From assembly GCA_946626395.1 (NCBI GenBank), contig CAMOUF010000283.1, forward strand, positions 1-6,246: a stretch of 6,246 nt of DNA, written 5' to 3'. This stretch comes from an uncultured Clostridia bacterium (lineage in GTDB: Bacteria; Bacillota; Clostridia; Christensenellales; Aristaeellaceae). Positions 1-6,061 of this stretch are shown in pieces (positions within the stretch are counted from its first letter, which is position 1; each line of letters starts with the position of its first letter). Both the position numbers and the translations under genes were made by a program. The notes beneath the pieces are model-generated. The model saw only the letters and a list, made by a program, of their open reading frames with translations. It ran no database searches and was not told where the DNA came from.

Positions 1-925
1 CGAATTCCAGGGCTTCCTGCTCGGTCTTGTAGGTGTTCAGGCCGTAGATCAGGCCGCCGCCGAAGGAATCGCCGCCGCCCACGCGGTCCACGATGTCGGT
101 GATGCGGTACTTGCGGGAAACGAAGAAGTCCTTGCCGTTATAGAGGCAGGCGCTCCAGTCGTTGTGGTTAGCGGACTTGGATTCGCGCAGGGTGATGGCC
201 ACCCGCTGAATGTTGGGGAAGGTGTCCATGGCCAGCTTGGCGATGGCCTTGTAGTTGTCCAGGTTCAGCTCGCCCTCTTCCACGCTGCCGGCGGATTCGG
301 TCTTGAGCAGCAGGGCCTTCTGGAAGTCCTCTTCATTGGCGATCACGGTGTCCACATACTTGACCAGCTCGCGCATCACCTGGTCGGCGGTCTTGCCGTA
401 CTTCCACAGGTTCTTGCGGTAGTTAAGGTCGCAGGAAACATGCAGGCCCAGCTTCTTGGCGGCCTTCACGGCGGCCAGGCTCAGGTCCGCCGCGCCCTGG
501 GAGATGGCGGGGGAAATGCCGGTGATGTGGAACCAGGTGGCGCCGTCAAAGACCTTTTCCCAATCGATTTCGGTGCCGTCGGCTTCGGCGATAGCGCTGC
601 CCGCCCGGTCATAGATGACCTTGCTGGGGCGCTGCACGGCGCCGGTTTCCAGATAATAGATGCCCATGCGGCCGGACTTGTACACGATGTTGCTCACGTC
701 CACGCCAAAGCCCCGCAGCTCCCGGGCGCAGGCCTTGCCCAGATCGTTGTCGGGCAGGACGGTGACAAAAGCGGTGTCCATGCCATAATTGGCCAGGGAC
801 ACGGAAACGTTGGCTTCGCCGCCGCCGAAGGTGGCTTCCAGCACGGGAGACTGCATCAGGCGTTCATAGCCCGGGCTCTTTAAGCGCAGCATGATTTCAC
901 CGAAGGTTACAACTTTCACAGACAT
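1..925 (-). CDS. kdgK: 2-keto-3-deoxygluconate kinase (PfkB/ribokinase family), C-terminus cut by window edge
   Basis: This gene has no stop codon in the window; 308 codons are visible from the ATG at 923-925. It predicts an ATP-dependent cytosolic sugar kinase that makes 2-keto-3-deoxy-6-phosphogluconate (KDPG) from 2-keto-3-deoxygluconate, a product of uronate and pectin breakdown. Visible PfkB-family marks are an N-terminal FGEIMLRL (residues 8-15), GGGEANV (34-40) in the sugar-binding region, YYLETG (90-95) followed by the YDR triad (105-107), DLNYRKNLW (166-174), ANEED (196-200), and the anion-hole/catalytic motif GGGDSF (283-288) with D286 as the presumed catalytic base. Family members usually run about 310-345 residues, so only a short tail should be missing. 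It lies 6 bp behind eda, whose product uses KDPG, and that supports KDG over other PfkB substrates. Fructokinase or another PfkB sugar kinase is the alternative. Confidence 0.9.
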   Translation of the reverse strand, partial: MSVKVVTFGEIMLRLKSPGYERLMQSPVLEATFGGGEANVSVSLANYGMDTAFVTVLPDNDLGKACARELRGFGVDVSNIVYKSGRMGIYYLETGAVQRPSKVIYDRAGSAIAEADGTEIDWEKVFDGATWFHITGISPAISQGAADLSLAAVKAAKKLGLHVSCDLNYRKNLWKYGKTADQVMRELVKYVDTVIANEEDFQKALLLKTESAGSVEEGELNLDNYKAIAKLAMDTFPNIQRVAITLRESKSANHNDWSACLYNGKDFFVSRKYRITDIVDRVGGGDSFGGGLIYGLNTYKTEQEALEF

Positions 926-940
926 TTTTCATTACCCCCT
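926..940 (-). promoter_or_regulatory. kdgK ribosome-binding site embedded in the end of eda
   Basis: On the minus strand AGGGGG (935-940) lies 9 nt before the kdgK ATG. It is formed by the last two sense codons of eda (AGG GGG) directly before the eda stop TAA (932-934). With a G:U wobble it can still pair with the 16S anti-Shine-Dalgarno. The overlap means ribosomes finishing eda pass through the kdgK initiation region, which suggests translational coupling (inference). Confidence 0.7.
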
Positions 941-1570
941 GATTTCTTTCACAATGCCCGCGGCTTCGCGGACAAGGTTTTCAATTTCGTCGAACTTGCC
1001 TTCCGCGATCAGCTTGCCGTTTACCATCCAGCTGCCGCCGCAGGCCACGATCCGGTCGTACTTGAGATAGTCGCGCACGTTATTGGCGTTGATGCCGCCG
1101 GTGGGCATGATCTGCAGGTTCACATAGGCGGCGCACACAGCCTTGATCATGCCCAGGCCGCCCGAAGGCTCGGCGGGGAAGAACTTGAGCACGTCCAGGC
1201 CCAGGCTCATGGCCGCTTCGATTTCGGTGGGCGTGCAGACGCCGGGCGTCATGGGCACGCCCTTCTTCATCACATATTCCGTTACCTTGGGATTGAAGCC
1301 GGGGGACACGATAAACTTGCTGCCCGCGTCGATGGCCCGGTCCGCCTGGTCGGTGGTGAGCACGGTGCCCGCGCCCACGATCATTTCGGGAAACGCCTTG
1401 GCGATCTGCCGGATGGATTCTTCGGCGGCGGCGGTGCGGAAGGTGACCTCCGCGCAGGGCAGGCCGCCCTTCATCAGGCGCTCAGCCAGGGGCAGGGCGT
1501 CCTTCACGTCGCTGAGCACCACCACAGGGATGATGCCGATTTTTTTGAGCTGCTGCATCATTTCGGTCAT
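932..1570 (-). CDS. eda: KDPG/KHG aldolase (2-keto-3-deoxy-6-phosphogluconate aldolase)
   Basis: This is a class I aldolase of 212 residues, a normal family length, that splits KDPG into pyruvate and glyceraldehyde 3-phosphate. It is the last step of uronate/Entner-Doudoroff breakdown and acts in the cytosol. The active-site residues can be placed at a constant offset of four from E. coli Eda: E41 and R45 in AEVTFRT, T69 in VGAGTV, P90 in IVSPGF, the Schiff-base lysine K129 in DVLKFFPAE, T157 in MPTGG, and S180 in GGSWM. The first ATG is preferred over the nearby in-frame ATG codons because a strong AAGGAGG (1579-1585) lies 8 nt upstream. It sits 37 bp after the phosphofructokinase stop and 6 bp before kdgK, so all three are probably co-transcribed. 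Some relatives also cleave 4-hydroxy-2-oxoglutarate; the kdgK neighbour favours KDPG. Confidence 0.95.
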   Translation of the reverse strand: MTEMMQQLKKIGIIPVVVLSDVKDALPLAERLMKGGLPCAEVTFRTAAAEESIRQIAKAFPEMIVGAGTVLTTDQADRAIDAGSKFIVSPGFNPKVTEYVMKKGVPMTPGVCTPTEIEAAMSLGLDVLKFFPAEPSGGLGMIKAVCAAYVNLQIMPTGGINANNVRDYLKYDRIVACGGSWMVNGKLIAEGKFDEIENLVREAAGIVKEIRG

Positions 1571-1607
1571 GGGAATTTCCTCCTTGGTAAATTGGGCTGA
1601 TTCTATT

Positions 1608-2831
1608 TTATTCTTCCACGATGTGCTGTGTCAAGCCGTTAATATAAATCGGCGTCAGCTCCGCCTGAATCAGGGGCCGGGCGTAGGCCAGGAAAGGCGG
1701 CAGCATATCGGTGCGCGTGTCGTTGATCCAGTCCAGGGGCACCTTCTTTTCCAGGTTGGCCACCCGGTCGATATCCACCAATTCGGTGGTGCACTGGTAG
1801 GGATCGTTGCTCAGGCGCTTCAAGGCCACCATCTTGGCGGTTTCCCCCTCGAAGGCCGCCTTGGCCGCCGCGCCGCCTACCTGGAAGGCCTCGGTAATAT
1901 CGGTGCGGCTGGTCACGTGACCGGCGCAGCGCTGCAATATGCTCAGCTCCACGGGCCGGGTGCGGGTGGGCAGGTTCCGGGCCACCAGGTTGGAAAGATA
2001 CCGGGCGGTGCCGTTTAAGTTGATATGGCCGAAGGCGTCCACGGTGCGAGCGTCGTCGGACAGCTCGCAGACGAAGCGGCCGTCCGGCAGCTTCACGCCC
2101 TCGGAAACGGCGATCACCACGCTGGCGCGCTCCTTCTGCATCTTTTCCACCTTCTCCAGGAACCGGTCCGTGTGGAAGGGGATTTCAGGCAGACAGATCA
2201 AATCCACGCCCTCGCAGTCCTCACCCCGGGCCAGGGCGGCGGCGGCGGTGAGCCAGCCTGCGTTGCGGCCCATGACCTCCACGATGGTGACGAAATTGGT
2301 GCCGTACACGGTGGCGTCCCGGATGATTTCCTTCATTACTACGCCGATGTACTTGGCAGCGGAGCCGTAGCCGGGGGTATGGTCGGTGAGCATCAGGTCG
2401 TTGTCGATGGTCTTGGGCACGCCCATGAAGCGGATGGGAGAGCCGATCTGCTTGCCGTACTGGCTCAGCTTGTTGATGGTGTCCATGCTGTCGTTGCCGC
2501 CGATATAGAAGAACCAGCGGATTTCCAGCTTCTCCAGGATCTTGAACAGCTTTTCATATACGTCTTCATGATCCTTGAAGTCCGGCAGCTTGTAGCGGCA
2601 GGAGCCCAGGAAGGAAGAGGGGGTGCGCTTGAGCAGCTCGATGTCGATGAAGGAGGAAAGGCGCTGGCCCAGGTCGCACACCTTTTCGTCCAGCAGGCCC
2701 TGGATGCCGTGGAGCATGCCGTACACATGATCCGCGCCCCGCATCTGACACGCCTGGAATACGCCCGCCAGGCTGGCGTTGATCACCGAGGTGGGGCCGC
2801 CGCTCTGGCCGACGATCGCGTTGTTTGCCAT
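1608..2831 (-). CDS. pfp: 6-phosphofructokinase, PPi-dependent type
   Basis: This is a 407-residue phosphofructokinase-A family protein that interconverts fructose 6-phosphate and fructose 1,6-bisphosphate. Motifs in order are GQSGGPTSVINAS (8-20) in the phosphoryl-donor loop; GGNDS (111-115); PKTIDND (139-145), with D143 as presumed catalytic base; MGRNAGW (187-193); LPE (214-216); and LQRCAGH near the C-terminal third. In ATP enzymes the two donor-discriminating positions are glycines (GGDGS and PGTIDND). Here they are D114 and K140, the combination known for pyrophosphate-dependent enzymes, whose reaction is freely reversible. The length of about 400 residues, longer than the ~320 of ATP-type PfkA, also fits. 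The gene is first in a likely operon with eda and kdgK and has its own promoter about 80 bp upstream. PPi use is inferred from signature residues only. The symbol pfp follows the PPi type; pfkA is the other common label. Confidence 0.93.
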   Translation of the reverse strand: MANNAIVGQSGGPTSVINASLAGVFQACQMRGADHVYGMLHGIQGLLDEKVCDLGQRLSSFIDIELLKRTPSSFLGSCRYKLPDFKDHEDVYEKLFKILEKLEIRWFFYIGGNDSMDTINKLSQYGKQIGSPIRFMGVPKTIDNDLMLTDHTPGYGSAAKYIGVVMKEIIRDATVYGTNFVTIVEVMGRNAGWLTAAAALARGEDCEGVDLICLPEIPFHTDRFLEKVEKMQKERASVVIAVSEGVKLPDGRFVCELSDDARTVDAFGHINLNGTARYLSNLVARNLPTRTRPVELSILQRCAGHVTSRTDITEAFQVGGAAAKAAFEGETAKMVALKRLSNDPYQCTTELVDIDRVANLEKKVPLDWINDTRTDMLPPFLAYARPLIQAELTPIYINGLTQHIVEE

Positions 2832-2909
2832 GACCGCATCATCTTCTTTCTTGTTTTTTCTGGAAATACCGGGAAATGTCGCTTGGATGGATGAATTGCT
2901 ATCTGTTTT

Positions 2910-2938
2910 ATTATGCCATATTTTTTCCGTTTTTTCAA
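2910..2938 (-). promoter_or_regulatory. Sigma-A-type promoter for pfp-eda-kdgK
   Basis: On the minus strand there is a -35 TTGAAA (2933-2938), a 17-bp A-rich spacer, and a -10 CATAAT (2910-2915). A TG at 2917-2918, one base before the hexamer, makes an extended -10. Each hexamer differs from consensus by one base and the spacer is optimal. Predicted initiation is near 2903, giving a leader of roughly 70 nt to the pfp ATG. The A/T-rich stretch stands out against the GC-rich genes. Confidence 0.75.
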
Positions 2939-2947
2939 TTGCATTTT

Positions 2948-2964
2948 ACGGCTTTTTCCGCCGT
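2948..2964. promoter_or_regulatory. Short inverted repeat just upstream of the -35 box, possible operator
   Basis: ACGGC (2948-2952) and GCCGT (2960-2964) form a perfect 5-bp inverted repeat separated by 7 bp and centred roughly 20 bp upstream of the -35 box. The position would suit an activator site or a small hairpin, but a repeat this short can arise by chance and no known regulator site is recognised. Confidence 0.25.
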
Positions 2965-3035
2965 TTACGCTAAAATACCGCCCATTGGCGACAGGAAGCC
3001 GGAACCGTTTGAAAACACATTCGATCATAAGAAGA

Positions 3036-3127
3036 GTTCCAAGTTATAAGTTCCAAGCTGATTTTGCTCTGCACAAATCGCCGTGCCAGCGAAGAACACC
3101 ATTCGCTTAGAACTTGGAACTTGGAAC
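3036..3127. repeat. 92-bp imperfect inverted-repeat element built from 7-bp units, directly after fbp
   Basis: The 23-bp arms 3036-3058 and 3105-3127 pair at 20 of 23 positions and enclose 46 bp. The arms are made of heptamers: GTTCCAA, GTTATAA, GTTCCAA on the left (3036-3056) and, in inverted sense, TTAGAAC, TTGGAAC, TTGGAAC on the right (3107-3127), with a fourth unit TTAGAAC continuing to 3134. The core can fold further: GCAC/GTGC (3071-3074 with 3083-3086) and GCGAA/TTCGC (3089-3093 with 3102-3106). The right-hand array ends one base from the fbp stop codon. In the fbp transcript it would make a long branched hairpin followed only by a weakly U-rich stretch. It could be a transcript-end or stability element or a non-autonomous mobile repeat; its family is not recognised. 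Confidence 0.7.
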
Positions 3128-3134
3128 TTAGAAC
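3107..3134. repeat. Four tandem 7-bp repeats (TTRGAAC)
   Basis: There are four exact-length units with no gaps: TTAGAAC, TTGGAAC, TTGGAAC, TTAGAAC. Only the third base varies (A in the outer units, G in the inner ones), giving a symmetric pattern. On the minus strand the array starts one base after the fbp stop TAA (3136-3138). Confidence 0.85.
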
Positions 3135-3135
3135 C

Positions 3136-5052
3136 TTACTTTTGCATATTCACTTCGCCCGTGCGGTACGCCCCCAGCAGGCGCACCAAATCGTTCATGC
3201 GTTCGGAGAGCACCTTGCCGTAATCGGTGTCCTTCACATATTTGCGCTCCGGATAGGAGGTGAACTCGAAGGACTGGGAATGAATGTCCCGGCCGGTTTC
3301 CTGGGCGTCCCGGATGGAGGTGAAGGGCTGGTGGCTCATGAGGCGCATGCCATGGCTGTTGGAAATCAGGGTGTAGCCCGCGATGCCGGTGGTTTTCTGA
3401 TAGGCGCGGCTGAACCCGCCGTCAATGACCACCAGCCTCCCGTTGCCCTTCAGCGGGCTTTCCCCGTGGGTGACCCGGACGGGGGTGTGGCCGTTGATGA
3501 TATGGGATTCCTCGCTGGTCAGGCCGAACTCTGCCAAAATTTCCCGGCACTTTTCTTCTTCGTTATAGAAGGTATAATACGCGTTCCGGGGCTCGTGCCA
3601 GGCCCGTTCGTCGGGGATGTAGGCCCGGGCGAAGGTTTTCACCTGGCGGCCGCAGACCGGGGAATCGGTGCCGCACCAAAGATACCACATAAAGTCCAGG
3701 GCGTAGCTGTCGCCGGTATAGAAGGCCTGGCGGGCGATCTGGTCGGCATAGTCCATGAAGGCTTTGCCGCTGATGAGCTGGCCCCCCAGCCGCTTTTTCA
3801 GGAAGGTGCCGTCCGGGGACAGGGGCACGCAGCCGTGGAACAGCAAATTGCCGTTGTATACCTTGTACATCCAGCCCCGGCGGTACAGAAAGGCGATGTG
3901 CTCATGGAGCCGCAGGGAATGGGTGAAGGCGTGGCGCATTTTTGCCATCAGCTCCTCTTCTTCGGGAGAGAGGGCATAGGCGTTTTCCTTGTTCAGGGTG
4001 GGCCAGGTCATTTCCTTGACCGGCCAGATTTCCCCGTCGATTTCGATTTGCCTGTGCTCCGTGTCCAGCTTATGCAGCAGCAGCCGGTCCTGCATTTCAA
4101 ATTCCGGGTTGCGCTGGACAAGCTGGCCCTCCAGCTTGAACATCATGATGGTCACGGCCTGGAGCATGGCCTTGTCCGACGGAAGATCAGGATACAGCTT
4201 TTCCGCGAACAGGGCCAGGGGCCGCAGGGGAATGCCATAGCCCCGCTCCAGGATATCCATATTGCTGTAAGCCAGGGAATTGCGCAGCACCGCCGCGATG
4301 CAGGCTTCGCTGCCGGAGGCCGCGCCCATCCACAGGATGTCGTGGTTGCCCCATTCAATGTCCACCGCGTGATGCTTCATCAGGATATCCATGATGCTGT
4401 CCGCCCGGGGGCCCCGGTCGAAAATATCGCCCACCACATGCAGCCTGTCCACGGCCAGGGATTTGATCAGCGCCGCCAAAGCCTTGATCAGGCTGCCGCA
4501 GCTGGAGGGGGCGATGAGGGAGGAAATGATGGCGTCGTGATAGCGGCGGCGGTTGTCCTCCTGCTCGGTCTGGGCGGCGATTTCGTCCTGGTAGTGCATC
4601 AGCTCGTCCAGCAGGAAGGCCCAGTCCTCCGGCATGGCTTTTCGCACCTGGGCCCGGGTATACTTGGAGGAAAGCATCCGGGCCAGATGCACCATGTGCT
4701 CCACCTGGGAGCGGTACCAGGCCGGGGTATCGGTGCCCTTCTGCCGGTGCTGGCGCAGGATGGCGGAGGGGTAATAGATCAGGGTGCAGAATTCGTCCGC
4801 CTCGTTCTGGGTCAGCACACCGCCCAGCCACAGCTTCACCTTCTCCCGGATCACCCCGGAGCAGTTGTTCATGATATGGCAGAAGGCTTCGTATTCCCCG
4901 TGAATGTCGCTCATGAAATGCTCGGTGCCCTTGGGCAGGCTGAGCTGGGCGCTGAGCCGGGTGATCTCCGTGCACAGGGCTTCGATGGTGGGATACTGCT
5001 CCCCCAGCAGCCGCAGATATTTCAGGCTTTCCGTGGATAAGGCTTCCTTCAT
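3136..5052 (-). CDS. fbp: Class III fructose-1,6-bisphosphatase
   Basis: This is a cytosolic hydrolase that converts fructose 1,6-bisphosphate to fructose 6-phosphate and phosphate, the irreversible gluconeogenic step. The 638-residue product fits the class III (Firmicutes) family, whose B. subtilis member is about 670 residues, and is unlike the ~330-residue class I/II enzymes. Metallophosphatase-fold motifs are SDIHGEYEAF (48-57, with metal ligands D49 and H51), GDIFDRGP (208-215), GNHD (235-238), the histidine in LFHGCVPL (404-411), and NGHTPVR (520-526). GGFSRAYQ (545-552) follows in the C-terminal part. The frame also opens at a TTG at 5079, but the ATG at 5052 is preferred because GAGGGGG lies 8 nt upstream and the TTG falls inside a tandem repeat. 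It is 63 bp behind the MogA/MoaE gene with no clear promoter between, so read-through from that gene is possible. The downstream pfp operon has its own promoter. Confidence 0.95.
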   Translation of the reverse strand: MKEALSTESLKYLRLLGEQYPTIEALCTEITRLSAQLSLPKGTEHFMSDIHGEYEAFCHIMNNCSGVIREKVKLWLGGVLTQNEADEFCTLIYYPSAILRQHRQKGTDTPAWYRSQVEHMVHLARMLSSKYTRAQVRKAMPEDWAFLLDELMHYQDEIAAQTEQEDNRRRYHDAIISSLIAPSSCGSLIKALAALIKSLAVDRLHVVGDIFDRGPRADSIMDILMKHHAVDIEWGNHDILWMGAASGSEACIAAVLRNSLAYSNMDILERGYGIPLRPLALFAEKLYPDLPSDKAMLQAVTIMMFKLEGQLVQRNPEFEMQDRLLLHKLDTEHRQIEIDGEIWPVKEMTWPTLNKENAYALSPEEEELMAKMRHAFTHSLRLHEHIAFLYRRGWMYKVYNGNLLFHGCVPLSPDGTFLKKRLGGQLISGKAFMDYADQIARQAFYTGDSYALDFMWYLWCGTDSPVCGRQVKTFARAYIPDERAWHEPRNAYYTFYNEEEKCREILAEFGLTSEESHIINGHTPVRVTHGESPLKGNGRLVVIDGGFSRAYQKTTGIAGYTLISNSHGMRLMSHQPFTSIRDAQETGRDIHSQSFEFTSYPERKYVKDTDYGKVLSERMNDLVRLLGAYRTGEVNMQK

Positions 5053-5067
5053 GATTGGGTCCCCCTC
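5053..5067 (-). promoter_or_regulatory. fbp ribosome-binding site
   Basis: GAGGGGG (5061-5067 on the minus strand) sits 8 nt before the ATG at 5050-5052. It decides the start against the upstream in-frame TTG at 5079, which has only repeat sequence before it. The G-run resembles the kdgK site and needs a G:U wobble with the anti-Shine-Dalgarno. Confidence 0.65.
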
Positions 5068-5073
5068 TTTTTC

Positions 5074-5108
5074 AGGCAATAGGCAATAGGCGTTAGGCGG
5101 CAGGCAAT
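5074..5108. repeat. Five tandem 7-bp repeats (AGGCNNN) between mog/moaE and fbp
   Basis: Five contiguous heptamers run AGGCAAT, AGGCAAT, AGGCGTT, AGGCGGC, AGGCAAT. The first four bases are constant and the last three vary. On the minus strand the array begins 7 bp after the TAA of the upstream gene and ends just before the fbp ribosome-binding site. The unit is different from the heptamer found on the other side of fbp, but the length is the same. Confidence 0.85.
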
Positions 5109-5115
5109 AGCGGGC

Positions 5116-6024
5116 TTATTCGTACAGCTCCTGTTCCTTCACGCAGGTGCTTTTGATGGCGCCAACCAAGGTTTCCAGGGCCTTCACCGCGTGGGGCCGG
5201 ATGTCCGCGCCGATCAAGACATACATGATATCGTCCCCCACCTGCAAATCGCCCTCGTTGAGCCAGACCCGGATGAAATACACGCCCTCCAGCTTTTTCG
5301 CTTCCGCGATGGCGGCTTCGGTTTTTTCCCGGTCATAGGAAAAACGCATGCCGGTCACGGGCCGGGCGCTTTCGTCCCCCTGGCGCACCCGGCTGCGGGC
5401 AGTGGAACGCACCACGCCGTTGTGGGTCAGATACATGCCCACCTTATCGGCGTCGGGGTCGGCCTTGGCCTCCCGCAGCCATTGGTCCATGGAGGGCCGG
5501 GGCTTCCGGGCGGGCTTTTCCGGGGCGGCGCAGTCGGCGGACCCAGCGGATCGCAGCATATCCACCCCATGGCGGATGGGCTTTAAAACGGCGGCCAGGT
5601 TTTCCGTGGACGCTTTTTTGCTGCCGGGCAGGTTGATGATCAGGGTGCCGCCCCGAATGCCCGCCGTTTCCCGGGACAGGCAGCCGTGGGGCGTGATCTT
5701 CATGCTTTCCGCCCGCATGGCTTCCGGGAGGCCGGGGGCCAGCCGCTCCACTACCTGGAGCGTGGCCTCCGGGGTCACGTCCCGGGGCGAAAAACCCGTG
5801 CCCCCGGTGGTCAGCACCAGGGCGATTTTCTTTTCATCGGCGCAGGCAATCAGTTCCTTTTGGATCATGTCCTTTTCGTCGGGCACCAGGGCGGTGTAAA
5901 CCACGTCCCACCCCTGCTCCCGGAGCATTGCGCACAGCGCGGGGCCGCTGGTGTCCTCCCGCTCGCCCCGAAAACCTTTGTCACTGACGGTGATCACCGC
6001 GGCGGTCAGTCTGGTATCGTTCAT
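5116..6024 (-). CDS. MogA/MoaB-type molybdopterin adenylyltransferase fused to a MoaE-like domain
   Basis: This is a 302-residue two-domain protein for molybdenum (or tungsten) cofactor assembly in the cytosol. Residues 1-160 are a MogA/MoaB domain: VITVSDKG (10-17) followed by DTSG (24-27), TTGGTG (72-77), DVTPEAT (82-88), and NLPGSKKA (131-138). D49 and D82 fall at the same numbers as the E. coli MogA active-site aspartates. This domain activates molybdopterin by adenylylation. A charged, Ala/Pro-rich linker (about 160-178) leads to a MoaE-like domain (about 179-302) with GMYLTHNGVVR (196-206), VGDDIMYVLIGADIR (262-276), and a C-terminal KSTCVKEQE (291-299). K296 may stand at the catalytic lysine of molybdopterin synthase, but the usual WKKE context is absent. 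Standard MoaE works with MoaD, which is not in the window. The ATG has AAAGGAG 8 nt upstream. The first domain is secure; the MoaE call rests on remote similarity. Confidence 0.85.
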   Translation of the reverse strand: MNDTRLTAAVITVSDKGFRGEREDTSGPALCAMLREQGWDVVYTALVPDEKDMIQKELIACADEKKIALVLTTGGTGFSPRDVTPEATLQVVERLAPGLPEAMRAESMKITPHGCLSRETAGIRGGTLIINLPGSKKASTENLAAVLKPIRHGVDMLRSAGSADCAAPEKPARKPRPSMDQWLREAKADPDADKVGMYLTHNGVVRSTARSRVRQGDESARPVTGMRFSYDREKTEAAIAEAKKLEGVYFIRVWLNEGDLQVGDDIMYVLIGADIRPHAVKALETLVGAIKSTCVKEQELYE

Positions 6025-6039
6025 GATCGATTCTCCTTT
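6025..6039 (-). promoter_or_regulatory. Ribosome-binding site of the MogA/MoaE gene
   Basis: AAAGGAG (6033-6039 on the minus strand) lies 8 nt before the ATG, a near-consensus site that fixes the start codon. Confidence 0.7.
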
Positions 6040-6061
6040 CTTTATGCAGTAGGATTGATAG

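Larger units (their letters stand above)
2832..3135. other. 304-bp intergenic region between fbp and the phosphofructokinase operon
   Basis: No gene is supported here. Reading from the fbp stop towards pfp it holds four tandem heptamers (3107-3134), a 46-bp core with two small hairpins, three inverted heptamers (3036-3056), a short inverted repeat (2948-2964), a sigma-A promoter (2910-2938), and a leader of about 70 nt. The start of pfp has only a weak Shine-Dalgarno (a GAAG about 11 nt before the ATG) and two out-of-frame ATG codons just before it. No hairpin with a clean U-tract is visible, so no confident intrinsic terminator for fbp can be called. Confidence 0.7.

Noticed and set aside
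164..883. 239-codon plus-strand open frame opposite kdgK
   Set aside because: Antisense shadow; Gly/Ala/Val-rich with no recognisable domain, while the minus strand carries clear PfkB motifs.
2025..2894. 289-codon plus-strand open frame opposite phosphofructokinase
   Set aside because: Antisense shadow with the same low-complexity composition; it runs through the pfp promoter region and has no domain.
3010..3023. Possible CcpA (cre) site upstream of the pfp promoter
   Set aside because: It matches about seven of nine fixed positions but misses the central CG, which is the most conserved part of cre sites. Too weak to call.
2783..3028. 81-codon minus-strand frame covering the pfp promoter and start
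   Set aside because: It spans the promoter, leader and the pfp start in another frame, is Lys/Arg-rich from the A-rich DNA, and has no convincing ribosome-binding site. Only its last ATG codons may matter, as noted for pfp initiation.
3036..3134. CRISPR array
   Set aside because: The units are 7 bp, contiguous, without spacers, and in inverted orientation; this has none of the repeat-spacer layout of CRISPR.
3064..5040. 658-codon plus-strand open frame opposite fbp
   Set aside because: It is a third-position shadow of a GC-rich gene. The product is a low-complexity Gly/Ala/His/Gln-rich string without any domain, and the opposite strand encodes an unmistakable FBPase with all its motifs and a ribosome-binding site.
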